DNA of 64,000 nt from Odontocerum albicorne (lineage: Eukaryota > Arthropoda > Insecta > Trichoptera > Odontoceridae). Below, piece by piece: positions 23,340 through 33,246 of this stretch; position 1 is the first letter of the stretch, and each line of letters opens with the position of its first letter. The notes under the pieces were generated by a model that saw only the letters and a list, made by a program, of their open reading frames with translations, did no database searches and was not told the DNA's origin. The translations under genes were made by a program, and so were the position numbers. The stretch spans positions 37,441,994 through 37,505,993 of the forward strand of contig OX463848.1 of NCBI GenBank assembly GCA_949825065.1, in the 5' to 3' direction.

Positions 23340-23345
23340 TTTTTT
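23333..23345 (-). promoter_or_regulatory. -1 ribosomal frameshift site at gag/protease junction
   Basis: In element orientation, the heptamer A AAA AAC (23339-23345) lies in the gag frame followed by AGT and the TAG stop. Slipping one base back gives CAG TTA GGG, the frame that continues without a stop into the protease. This is the X XXY YYZ pattern used by many retroviruses and retrotransposons. I did not find an obvious strong stem or pseudoknot just downstream. Confidence 0.75.
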
Positions 23346-24451
23346 GGAGTTAAGAAACTCGGCGGCGGACGCGAAGTATCCGTCAGCAAAGTAAAAGGTC
23401 TAGAAGTCTCGGCACGACTCCTCACGCGATTACTTGTTGACTTATCCGGTTCCTTCTGGATAAGTGGTTTGTGCGGACAGTCGCGGGCAATATGATGCGG
23501 AAGATTGCACAAGAAACACCTCAACAAGGTCGGCCCTCTACCGATACCCTTCTGTGAGACGGATGACACACGTGCCCTTACCCTTGGCTGCATCTGCAGC
23601 GGCCGGGGTGATACCTCACCACTCCTGTTCATTTGTTCGAAAGAGGCACATACTCTTTCCATCTCTCGTACTGACGAAGGCCGCGTACTGACAAGGACTG
23701 AGCTAAACCTAACGTGAAGCCCTCTCTTGAACACCTGTAACAGCTCCACCTCCGTCAAGGCAGAGTCCAGTGTACTGTTTACCTCCAAAATTCGGGAGAT
23801 ATAATCGGTGGAAGATTCTTCGTGACCCTGCTTGGATGCCCAAATATCCAGCTTTCTATCTATCATAAAACTCTCAGATTCGAACCTCTCCAAAAAATGT
23901 GCCTTCAATGTAGCCCATCTCATAGGGTTCCTATACGTAATCCTGAAAAAGGTCAGGGCTCTGTCGCGCAAAAATTCAGGTAGGACGGGAGAGAGAGAGT
24001 CTACATCGAACCTACGTGCGTGTGCTATTTCCTCGAGCCTAACCAAAAACTGACGTACGCTACCCGAGCCATTAAACGGATCCACTGGCCACGATGAAAA
24101 ATTGATATTTAATGGAGGTAATTGATTACCTCTAGCGCCATGAGACGGCAACATTTCCAAGTCTCTTGAAGGGCAAGACCCGGTAAATGGCAAGGAAGAG
24201 TCCGAACGAGGGGCTGTCGCTCCGGAAACCAGTTCCATAGAAAATTCCTGGGCTCCTCGCAAATTAACATGTGCCTTAGACCTTTGAGGCAATATAACCT
24301 CTTCTGTAGGAGAGTGAACGAGGCCCCGATTGTAGTTCCATGCTTGCCGGCGCAACCTGGGGAGTTTGTTACCCGGAGTGATTCCCCTCTCCATCAATTC
24401 CCCAATCAATCTCTCCTTAGTTGCACTCGTAATATTGTCAATAGGACTCAT
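23333..24451 (-). CDS. Gag polyprotein of the LTR element
   Basis: An intact 372-codon ORF starting at ATG (24451) after a 1.2-kb leader. Residues about 115-275 resemble the capsid-like retrotransposon Gag domain: FNGSGSVRQFLVRLEEIA at 126-143, LKAHFLERF at 182-190, and a conserved-looking LLQVFKRGL near 237-245. A basic linker follows, then a CCHC zinc knuckle, CFLCNLPHHIARDC, at 312-325, with spacing CX2CX4HX4C for binding element RNA. It ends at TAG (23333-23335), three codons after a slippery site. Absence of stops in an element lacking pol suggests Gag is still under selection or the copy is very young. Confidence 0.92.
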   Translation of the reverse strand: MSPIDNITSATKERLIGELMERGITPGNKLPRLRRQAWNYNRGLVHSPTEEVILPQRSKAHVNLRGAQEFSMELVSGATAPRSDSSLPFTGSCPSRDLEMLPSHGARGNQLPPLNINFSSWPVDPFNGSGSVRQFLVRLEEIAHARRFDVDSLSPVLPEFLRDRALTFFRITYRNPMRWATLKAHFLERFESESFMIDRKLDIWASKQGHEESSTDYISRILEVNSTLDSALTEVELLQVFKRGLHVRFSSVLVSTRPSSVREMERVCASFEQMNRSGEVSPRPLQMQPRVRARVSSVSQKGIGRGPTLLRCFLCNLPHHIARDCPHKPLIQKEPDKSTSNRVRSRAETSRPFTLLTDTSRPPPSFLTPKNS

Positions 24452-24769
24452 TGTGGACTTATCCTCAGCTAGGAGGGTGAGAGTTCTATCTGAAAGATTA
24501 GAAATCCCAAAGACTCTAGGCCACGCTGTTATTAATACGCGTTCCCAATCTCAGGAATAGCCTTCACCAGAAATTCCAATCGCATGTAATCGAAGAAAAC
24601 AACTCTACCTTAAAGGCCTAAAATAGAATAATTCAATAAGTTCGATCACCCGGCCACGCTATTATAACACCGGTCTACTACTAATCTCGTCGACCAGATG
24701 TACGACAGCTAATATTCGTCAAACTTAATTAGCGAAACAGCCGGACGGCTCTGAACGAATAATGTTATA

Positions 24770-24890
24770 GTTGGCAAACTTAGTGCTCTAAATATTCTAT
24801 TTTTTGTTGATGATTTAAAAATCTTCAAAGCGATCCAAACTCCGGAATACGCCACTAACTCTATCCAACCGGAAAGAAAACGTAACGAAT
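24770..24890 (+). pseudogene. LINE reverse transcriptase scrap inside the LTR-element leader
   Basis: The plus frame reads LFFVDDLKIFKAIQ and then TPEYATNSIQ. This is motif C of a non-LTR RT (compare FADDLKIF at 5.5 kb) with V for A, followed by the expected helix. It lies between the 5' LTR and gag, antisense to the element. It is a non-LTR form, not the element's own pol. Confidence 0.6.
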
Positions 24891-25284
24891 TATTCCTTGC
24901 CAATGCAACAAGGAACTTCTATCAGCTGCTAATCACCCGGCCAATCACAAGAAACTATGGCGTTCCACTAGCTCTGCCTATCCGATTACCGGCCAAATTC
25001 GAGATTATACTCCTCGTAAAACTACGCTCAACTCGATTTTTTCTAATTTTAGAAAATAACTACCTACACTCGCACAGCTTTTATCAGCCGCACGTTATTA
25101 GTTGGTTATTATATTTTATTTAATTATTAAATAAAATCCTCAACTTATACACAAAATGACCGCCAAACAAACGGTACTCGAATCAATTTCCGCCCGACCG
25201 ACTTGACTGAAGTACAAAGCCTATGCTTTGTCGTTTTAACGGTCCTGAATTGCTTTCGATTCTTTACCGAGTTATACGCAGTTA

Positions 25285-25620
25285 ATCAAAATAATATAAC
25301 AAAATTATACACCGTATACGATACAATAATGCACAAAATTTCGAATAAAAAAAGGAAGAAAAGAAAGAAGAAAAACATAAAATTCAAATACACAGTATAC
25401 AATAAAGTAATGCACAAGATATTCAAATCGAAAAAAGAAAAAAAGAAGGAAAAAAAAACATAAAATTCAAATACACAGTATACAATAAAGTAATGCACAA
25501 GATATTCAAATCGAAAAATGAAAAAAGGAAGAAAAAAAACATAAAATTCAAATACACAGTATACAATACAGTAATGCACAAATTATTCTAGTACCAAAAG
25601 AAGAAAGAAAGGAAAAAAAC
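25285..25620. repeat. 82-bp tandem repeat, 4 copies, in the leader
   Basis: CACAGTATACAATAAAGTAATG recurs at 25310 (variant), 25391, 25473 and 25555. Each copy is followed by an A/G-rich tract. It lies between the primer site and gag. Confidence 0.9.
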
Positions 25621-25670
25621 ATAAAAATACAAATTATACCGTCCAAGCTCGACGACGAACCTCTAGGCCC

Positions 25671-25688
25671 CGCGTTGAAAGGCGGCCA
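25671..25688 (-). other. Primer-binding-site candidate
   Basis: In element orientation, TGGCCGCCTTTCAACGCG starts one base after the 5' LTR. TGG at this place pairs with the CCA end of a tRNA. I cannot name the tRNA. Confidence 0.5.
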
Positions 25689-25689
25689 G

Positions 25690-27329
25690 TTTCAAACTTT
25701 CGACCCTTTAATTAATTAATTCCGTTGGATTACTAAAAGCCTGGATGTTACAATGTATGACTCTTACTCCGGTAGCTCAGTATAGGTAAAACAAGGCTCA
25801 ATAAGATCTCAAGATGTCGTGGGAAGAGGTAGGCATTCGTCAGTGCTTGGGTAGGTATAAATACATAATGAAACACATATTTGCTGTTAATTGGTTATGT
25901 ATTTAATCCTGACGAGCTGATACTCCGTCAGGAAAATCAAATGGGCAGATTACTCTCTGCTACTCCGCTGGCCTTTCAGATGGACAGGCAGTCGAAGCAC
26001 TTTATTATCAGGGGTAATCTCACAACAGTCCGTTGCGGAATTGTGCAATTCTCAAAGATTAGATATCGCCAATCTCTAGAATACTCAAATATCACCATAA
26101 AATGACAAGCAAAAGAGGATAAATAAGGTTGATCTTACTCCAATACTAGACCCAATGTATTATCCCGGATCCGCCTCAAGTGTATGACCAGGTCGACTCG
26201 TATATGGCCCTCTGACCTTATACTGTTACTACAGGGCCGCTGATGTGAAGAAATTCCCTCAGTGGTTGGCGACCGCCAATTCGTGCCGTAATACACCCAC
26301 ACGACTCGGTCCGGTCTGGAAGGCTCCAGAATCTGGCGAGCACTCGATATTGCTGGTAGAATCAGTTAACTTTGACCCGCGAATGAGTTGTACGCCTAAC
26401 TCGAGATCGTCGTTTGGACAACAGTCCAGAATCTGCTCAATCAAAAGACTGAGGTGAAACAAGATCCCCGTTTGTAGATTATCCAGAATTTACCGGACAA
26501 ATTGTATCAAATAAGAATGAACAATCAAATGTGAGAAAAGCTTGTTCAAGTTCGCGAACAGCGTCAAGACGAAAATGATGTTGACTTGACAACTTCGTGG
26601 CGAGAATGAGCTGGGAAGATCGCGGTTCCTTAATTTAAGGGATCTCCGCCCACCTCCGCCATTTTGGAACTCTTTAGAAAGTTCGTCGCGACCGTTAAAA
26701 AAATCATAAATCTTTTCGTCCGGCCGAACGTTATTTAGCCAATGAATAGTCTATTTAAACTTTCACAGCGTAATTAAGTCGAGAATCCTTTTTGTATAAC
26801 ATCCGGTAACCCTAAAGGCGACACTTAAATTGCTTAAGGGACAATAGTTACTTCTTTTGAAATGTATCTCGAGTGAAGTGTTTTTATGTTTTCTTAGCCG
26901 TTGATTTAGTATTTAACTATGTCCGCAATAAATTAAGCGCGACGTATTTCTTTAGAAAGCAGAAGAGAAATTTTTTGACCCCTTTTTTCTTTCTCGCATA
27001 ACAATCGCGGTCATAAAAGCGCATACACCCTCTGAAATATATCTTGCGCAAAGTTTTATTTCTTTTCTTAGTAACAATAGTTATCTGTGACTGCAATAAA
27101 TCAGATCGTAAGACGGAACACTAGTTACCGATCCTCATAAAGTGTCGTGTATTTCTATACAAATGGGAAGACAAAGCCAGCCACTCGAGGCAGTCAAGTT
27201 TGAAACAATAGGAAGCAATCCTTCTCGAAAATGACGCAAGATCTCCCTTTGACTGCCCCGGTTCGCTATTTTTAATGGTTATTTTTAACTACAATAAACT
27301 AATTGGTCGGCCGTACCCAAGTCCTGACA
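25690..27329 (-). repeat. 5' LTR (right), 1640 bp
   Basis: Same length and sequence as the left LTR except A at 26392 where the left has T at 17794. In element orientation it starts TGTCAGGAC, and the promoter should lie here. Confidence 0.95.
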
Positions 27330-27333
27330 ACCA
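27330..27333. repeat. Target-site duplication, right copy (ACCA)
   Basis: Matches 17088-17091. Confidence 0.85.
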
Positions 27334-27394
27334 ATACTAGAACCTTTTGTTTGTCTTTGAAAATCTTGTGATCTAAGTGGGAAAAAAAATCCTG

Positions 27395-27650
27395 AGCAAG
27401 ATACTTCTAGCTGCATTCTCAAATTGGATGTCGAGAAATACATTAAAATTCAATCCAAGTGTAACGGAATTTCTCTGGGTGGCTTCATCGCATACACAAC
27501 GCCTTTTAAATGGGGATACTTTATCAGCTATGGGTGACGGTATCTTTGAAAAAGATATAATCAAATTTCTCAATGTCTGTTTTGATAGTAAGCTCTCATT
27601 TGATATACAAATTGGTCACACGGTTTCTTCAGGTTTCAATAGGTTTAGAG
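27395..27650 (+). pseudogene. LINE ORF2 fragment downstream of RT motif C
   Basis: The open frame reads SNWMSRNTLKFNPSVTEFLW, then IKFLNVCFDSKLSFDIQI. This is the NWM..N.LKLNP.KTEFL and LGV.FDS.LSF.SHI series that follows the polymerase centre in CR1/jockey-type LINEs. It is cut at about 27650, where a different repeat begins in the opposite orientation. Confidence 0.75.
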
Positions 27651-27651
27651 A

Positions 27652-28095
27652 GTTTTTATTTATTTTATTTACGCATGACAATAAATATACATAATTTGCG
27701 AAGAAACAACAACAAATTCAATTTGAAAACACAATTTTAATAGATCTGGGTTTGTTGCCTTTCATTTGTCGTGTCCCCAGTAAACTAGGTTGTTGCCAGT
27801 ATCTCACTGAGGACATATAGCATGAAAACATAAATCGATACTTCTTTCCGATTTTTGATTATATAAAACCCCGTTGCATATTCTCATCAACCTGACAAAT
27901 AGTGACATTCAATTACACATGTATACATCTCGCGAATCAAACCTCTCACAATTCATCACTCCAGACAGACCAACATCCCACAATATACTGCACATAAATC
28001 ATAGAACAAATAACAAAAAATACCACACTGAAGAGCTCACACAAACCAAAGTTAAAATGTGTACGACGACATCTTCCAATTAGAGAAATAAAAAC
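27652..28095 (-). mobile_element. Dispersed repeat R59, copy with ATAA-type tail
   Basis: The reverse complement matches the element at 59.64-60.21 kb over at least 400 bp. Shared blocks include TGTCAGGTTGATGAGA, GATACTGGCAACAACCTAG-like, GACACGACAAATGAAAGGCA and a TAAATAAA-rich end. Its tail abuts the LINE fragment, suggesting insertion into it. The class (SINE or LINE 3' end) is unresolved. Confidence 0.65.
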
Positions 28096-28219
28096 TCTAA
28101 TTAATCAATTTGTTGTGTGCGTCTGGATTATTGTAACTTTATTTATTCTAGTTGACCTTATTCCCAAATTTCTTGACTCGAATCCGTTTTCCACTCAGCT
28201 GCTAGGCTGATATACACGT

Positions 28220-28620
28220 ATGGTAGTTATAAATATTTCCATATTGGCCCCTTCTAAAAAGTCTACACTGTCGCGATTGCATCTTTCGAATCTTTATCTA
28301 ATGGATAGAACTTTGGAGAGAAGTAGAACTTTTAGGTCAATTTCTTTATCATTCAATAAATTGGTTGTTCCAAATCAATCCAATAGGGTGGGGTATTATA
28401 ATAGGTATTTGCCGTTGCTGGTCCTAAGGCGTGGAACGGTCTGCCTACTTGTGTCAAATATATGGGTAGCGTGTACAACTTTAGGAAGCACTGAAAGACA
28501 ATTCTTTTTGGGAGGTCTTATCAAAATTTATGAGTGAATTCAAATCCTGAGTTAGAGCGCCCTTGAAGAGAGTTTGTTCGTTGTTATTGTACTATTAATA
28601 TGATTATAAGCTTCCGACCA
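28220..28620 (+). pseudogene. LINE C-terminus and start of 3' UTR
   Basis: One frame reads AWNGLPTCVKYMGSVYNFRKH and stops, matching the LWNSLP...FK C-terminus of CR1/jockey-type ORF2. The following CCTGAGTTAGAGCGCCCTTG block recurs at 51.5 and 57.5 kb and is probably the 3' UTR. It may be the other side of the LINE interrupted at 27650. Confidence 0.65.
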
Positions 28621-28624
28621 GTAT

Positions 28625-29355
28625 GGTAATATGGGTAAAATGCTGCTTATATTGGCAGATGTTAACATAGAAGAGCGAAAAATGCCCATTGAAATCTATT
28701 CATTAAGAATGTTGTTTTTTTTTATTATCTACTGGATATGTCCCTTAGCTTTCTGAACTTTCCCCTATTTTATAGCAGTCGTATTTATTTTCGAATGTGA
28801 TATTTTATTGCATTTTTTTTAATTTATGTTTTCATTTGCTCTTTGAGTTAAAATTTTAAATTTCTATAATTAATAATTAGCTTCTCAAAAGATTCTTCAT
28901 CAAATGAATTAATATAACACTATTTTTTTTTTCGAGGAAACACAAACACGCCTGAATTATGCCTAGGCAGGTCCGATATAATACACGCATCTAACAGTTA
29001 AAACCGGAGTGAGGATTGCGAGTGGAAAGAGGCAGGAAATGACATCGACAAGCAGAGGTGAGATCTTAGGAACGTGTGACCAGGTGTCTTTACCAGATGG
29101 TCATCTCAACGTATTGATTTTGATATTTCCGGGTCCTCTAATCTATCGTAATTATTGATATGCAAGAGTTTGGTATTATCGAAAGGGAAAAGGGGATTTT
29201 TTCGGTGACAATGATTGGTCATTTCAGAATAAATTAGACGATTCTTTAAGGCGGGTTTGTACTTCCCTTATGACGAGGAAAAAATATTGAAACCATCAGG
29301 GTTTCACCATTATTTTATGTGGAAAAAAAAAACAATGTTTAATAAAAAAATATAC
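28625..29355. other. Unassigned sequence
   Basis: A GC-richer patch near 28940-29110 does not match anything I know. No supportable gene. Confidence 0.4.
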
Positions 29356-29356
29356 T

Positions 29357-29879
29357 TTAACGCTTTAACGGGTATAAGCAGAAATCGGTTGCATATACGA
29401 CCACCCTTATGTTTATACTTATAAGGATTCATTTTCTTTATGAAACGTTTTTATGTAACACAAATGTCAAATTGGCAAATGTAGTGGACGGGTGGAGGTC
29501 TTATTTAAGACGGATCGTCGTGAAGTTAGCTGCATGTTCAGTAGCAACGATCTAAACATTCGGTCAATTTATTGTCAAAAATGTAAATAGGTATTATAAG
29601 TAAATCACCTGTCATTATATCTCATATAAGAATTTTATTTCCTAATACGACCTAAACTTAGATATTATTACCTAAACATTCATTGGTCACTTTTGCGACC
29701 ACTGACATGACCCCTTGAAATGGGTACAGGTCTCATATGCGACCGCCTCATTTCCAAAAAAATAATAATTTTAAAGCACATTTTCGAAGAAATAAAGTTG
29801 ATTTGACTTACATAATAATGATTTATTCAACAAAAAACTCAATATCTCAAAAATAAAAACTTGCCATATAAAGGGTTAA
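29357..29879. mobile_element. Possible piggyBac-type non-autonomous element
   Basis: Bounded by TTAA at 29357-29360 and 29876-29879. The right end read in reverse is TTAACCCTTTATATGG and the left is TTAACGCTTTAACGGG. Sub-terminal GCATATACGACC and its partner GCATATGAGACC also face each other. The ends are too diverged for certainty and there is no transposase. Confidence 0.4.
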
Positions 29880-31090
29880 CCTCCACAGTGTTAACAGTTT
29901 AACTATAAATAATATACATGCAAATTATATTTTCATAAAAAGATTTATTGGCATAGTAATAAATTTAATAACTGTTCCTGATCCAATTAATAAAAACATG
30001 TCAGAAACATTTATTTTAGAATCAAATAATGCTTCACCTACTCTGTGAAAATAAATTCACGTTTGCTAATGCGCATCACTGTCCGTGCATTTTATTTTTT
30101 GCTGCGCTCGACAGATATGATGCCTCACTCCTGTATTTAGGTGACGGAATTTTACAGAGAAAACTGGATAATGTCTCTTTTGTAAATATTTTAGCTCTTG
30201 TTCAGATTTTTCTTAGAATGCTCTTTAACTATTTTTTTCTTATGAAAATAAAGATAATTTCAAATTGAGCTCACATGATTTGTTAAATTAATGTATTTTT
30301 CTGGGTATAACAAGAGATTAAACGAAAAATAGATTATTATTTTGGGCACAAACACTGTTTACTATGTACACCTTTAACAAATTATCAAAGATATTTCAGC
30401 TTTAAATAGTTTTTTGATGTTTTTTCCCCGTTATTTTCGAAACTTATTTGTTATTTTTGTACCAAAAACACATTGTTGACCATAAAAAGAGGGATTTGCA
30501 CAATATCACGACAAAAGCGTAAATTTTTTCGATTTAAACGTTAATTATGAAAAAAACTCACAATTTCCCTGAAAAGCGTATTTTATAAATACTCGTAAAT
30601 TATAAATTTTAAAACAAAATGCTGTTTTTGATCAAACACAATCAATATTTACTACTGCATTTATCATATATCGCTTTTATTTAAAAAAGCACAGTTCGTG
30701 TGTCATTTTAGCGTTTATTTTAAGCGAAAATACAACATTTTGCAAGAAGACATATTTGGTTACAATTTTTTGCTTTTTATGATATTTTTTCAGCATTTTC
30801 CCAAAATACACACATATTCAACCACTATTAAAGGTATAATAGAAACAAAACACGACCAAAAGGTAGTTTTTCTGCTTATTTTAAGAAAAAACAGCAATTT
30901 GCTGAAAAAAATGTTTTTGTGATATTTTTTTATATTTTTGACATAAATTTGCAGCATTTTACCTAAAAATCCTTTTTGTTAAATGCACGCACATATACAC
31001 CTTTCATAAACCAAATCAAGACTTGGACTTGGAAACACTTTCAAGGTTGAGATATTCGATTTAGAAACGATTTCTGCTCTCACCTGTTTT
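29880..31090. other. AT-rich unassigned sequence
   Basis: Many T- and A-runs, with short ORFs at 30029-30268 and 30698-30922 that lack recognisable features. Nothing supportable. Confidence 0.45.
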
Positions 31091-31092
31091 TT

Positions 31093-31776
31093 GTCAGTTA
31101 ACATTCTTCTTACATAATAATTGTCCCTCTATCCCTAAAGATCGTCAAGATCTTAAGTGAGTCAGATAAGGGCAAGAAACAGTTAACATTATTCTCACAT
31201 AATAATTGTCCATCTATCCCTAAAGGTCGTCGAGATCTTAAGTGAGTCAGATAAGGGCAAGAAACAGTTAACATTCTTCTCACATAATAATTCTCCATCT
31301 ATCCCTAAAAGTCGTCGAGATCTTAAGTGAGTCAGATAAGGGCAAGAAACAGTTAACATTCTTCTTACATTATAATTGTCCATCTATCCCTTAAGGTCGT
31401 CGAGATCTTAAGTAAGTCAGATAAGGGCAAGAAACAGTTAACATTCTTCTCACATAATAATTGTCCATCTATCCCTAAAGGTCGTCGAGATCTTAAGTGA
31501 GTCAGATAAGGGCAAGAAACAGTTAACATTCTTCTCACATAATAATTCTCCATCTATCCCTAAAGGTCGTCGAGATCTTAAGTGAGTCAGATAACGGCAA
31601 GAAACAGTTAACACTCTTCTCACATTATAATTGTCCATCTATCCCTAAAGGTCGTCGAGATCTTAAGTAAGTCAGATAAGGGCAAGAAACAGTTAACATT
31701 CTTCTCACATAATAATTGTCCATCTATCCCTAAAGGTCGTCGAGATCTTAAGTGAGTCAGATAAGGGCAAGAAACA
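31093..31776. repeat. 85-bp tandem array, 8 copies
   Basis: GTCAGATAAGGGCAAGAAAC, AGTTAACATTCTTCTCACAT and CCTAAAGGTCGTCGAGATCT recur every 85 bp with few changes. Several 62-codon minus-strand ORFs are shifted copies of one another and are not genes. Confidence 0.96.
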
Positions 31777-32079
31777 CACACGTGCATTGCTAGCGCGTTA
31801 AGGCTTTCAGACAGACTTTCTGGTACTCTTGCGTTAAGGTATCTTCGTATCGTAGATTAGGGACTCGGATGCTATGTCAAAGAGGCTAATTTCTAAGTAC
31901 TACATATTATTCGCATTGCCTTATTGAACTGTAAATGAATAATGTGAGTGTTTTTAATCCAAAGGGGAAAAAAAATGTGCTTTATAGTATAACTAAAGAC
32001 ATCGTTTTCAGGCGCAGAAGCATGTCACATTCTCAACTAGTCCAAACTAACATATATTGAGTTGGCTGCCAGGTTTAGT

Positions 32080-32360
32080 CATAAAGATTGTGATGAAACC
32101 AGAAATAGTTTAAGATTTTGCCATGGTTACAGTGCACACGCCTTGCACAGGTAGGTTTTCATTGATTCTTTCATTGTACTTATTTAGAATGGTCCAAACT
32201 ATCAGTCGCGTTGTTAATGCTACAAAAAATTAAAATGAAGCCTGAAATATTTTTAGATTTGGCCACGGTTGCAGTGCAAACGACTTGCACAGGTAGGTTT
32301 TCATTGATTTTTTTATTCTACTAATTTGGATTGGCCCAGATTATCAGTCACATCGTGGAA
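32080..32360. repeat. Imperfect tandem duplication, about 145 bp
   Basis: The GATTTTGCCATGGTTACAGT block with CTTGCACAGGTAGGTTTTCA occurs twice, about 145 bp apart, with roughly 80 percent similarity by eye. Confidence 0.7.
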
Positions 32361-32643
32361 GAGTGTCCAACTTATTTGTCTTCGAGAGGTCTGAAGAAGA
32401 TCGATTGGATTACTCTTTAAGCTCAATCATGGGTGAGAAACTTAAAGGTCCGACTGTAAGTGAAAAACCTGACGAGTGAAAATTAAGCGAAAATAACTTT
32501 GAAGAGATTTCAAACGTTTTAACATTTTGCAGGAAACATATTAGACACGTTAGCATTAATTTAATCAACGTAGCAATAGAAATGAACAAACGTTTATTAT
32601 AATGGTAGGCGTTGGCAGTTTTATTCTTTGTGTAATTGTACAT

Positions 32644-32682
32644 TCATAAGCTTTACGCAGACTATCTGCGTAAAGCTTATGA
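32644..32682. repeat. Perfect 18-bp inverted repeat with a 3-base loop
   Basis: Arms are TCATAAGCTTTACGCAGA and its exact reverse complement around CTA. No poly-T or gene lies beside it to support a terminator reading. Confidence 0.95.
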
Positions 32683-33246
32683 GTTATCAATTCACGTAGT
32701 TTAATATTGAAATATTTCGTAAACAATTCCATCATTAACAAGTAGGATATTGTGTTGAAAATATATATTCAGGATTTTATTGAGAATTTTGCATACAAAT
32801 GTACTAAATTTGCCTACTCATATTCGGTTGAACTCGATTTTGCAGATGTGACTCGGTCAGCATTGTTCACAAAGTGTTTCGTATTATTTATTTTTCAAAA
32901 AGTACATTGTATCCTCTAACGATACTAAAGCAAATAAGCAGTGTGTGCTTTATGCATAAAAACATGATAAACATATTGTTTCCAAAAAAGAAAACATTTT
33001 TAGTTCCTTATAAAATATACGCTACACTTTTATTTGATAGTGTCCTTAATATTTACAATTATAAAACAAAATTTGTCGTACCTTTGAAAAAAACACTTAC
33101 AATTCAGGATTCATAAAAATATCAAAATTTGATACGTGTAGTACAAAACGGAAAATTAAAGAAATAATCAATTACAATAAATTAAAATAAATCATGTGTA
33201 TACGTGAGAAAGATTGTGTGCGTGGATTATTCACTGAAAAGAAGCA

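Larger units (their letters stand above)
17092..27329 (-). mobile_element. Complete young non-autonomous LTR retrotransposon, 10.2 kb
   Basis: Two 1640-bp direct LTRs bound an internal region of about 7 kb whose genes read on the minus strand. Order in transcription direction: 5' LTR (right), primer-binding candidate, 1.2-kb leader, gag, protease in the -1 frame, a stump of reverse transcriptase, 3.7 kb without recognisable genes, polypurine-like stretch and 3' LTR (left). LTRs start TGTCAGG and end GTTTGAAA in element orientation. By eye the LTRs differ at one base (17794 versus 26392), so insertion was recent. Integrase, RNase H and the RT active site YxDD are absent, so it must have moved with enzymes from a relative. 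Gag and RT sequence suggest Ty3/gypsy (Metaviridae type). Confidence 0.93.

Noticed and set aside
23464..24560. Plus-strand ORFs of 64-75 codons in this region
   Set aside because: They are antisense shadows of the gag ORF.
31110..31638. Series of 62-codon minus-strand ORFs with similar sequence
   Set aside because: They are offset by 85 bp and simply restate the tandem array; the period is not a multiple of three.
32644..32682. Rho-independent-type terminator
   Set aside because: No T-run or upstream gene, and the genome is eukaryotic.
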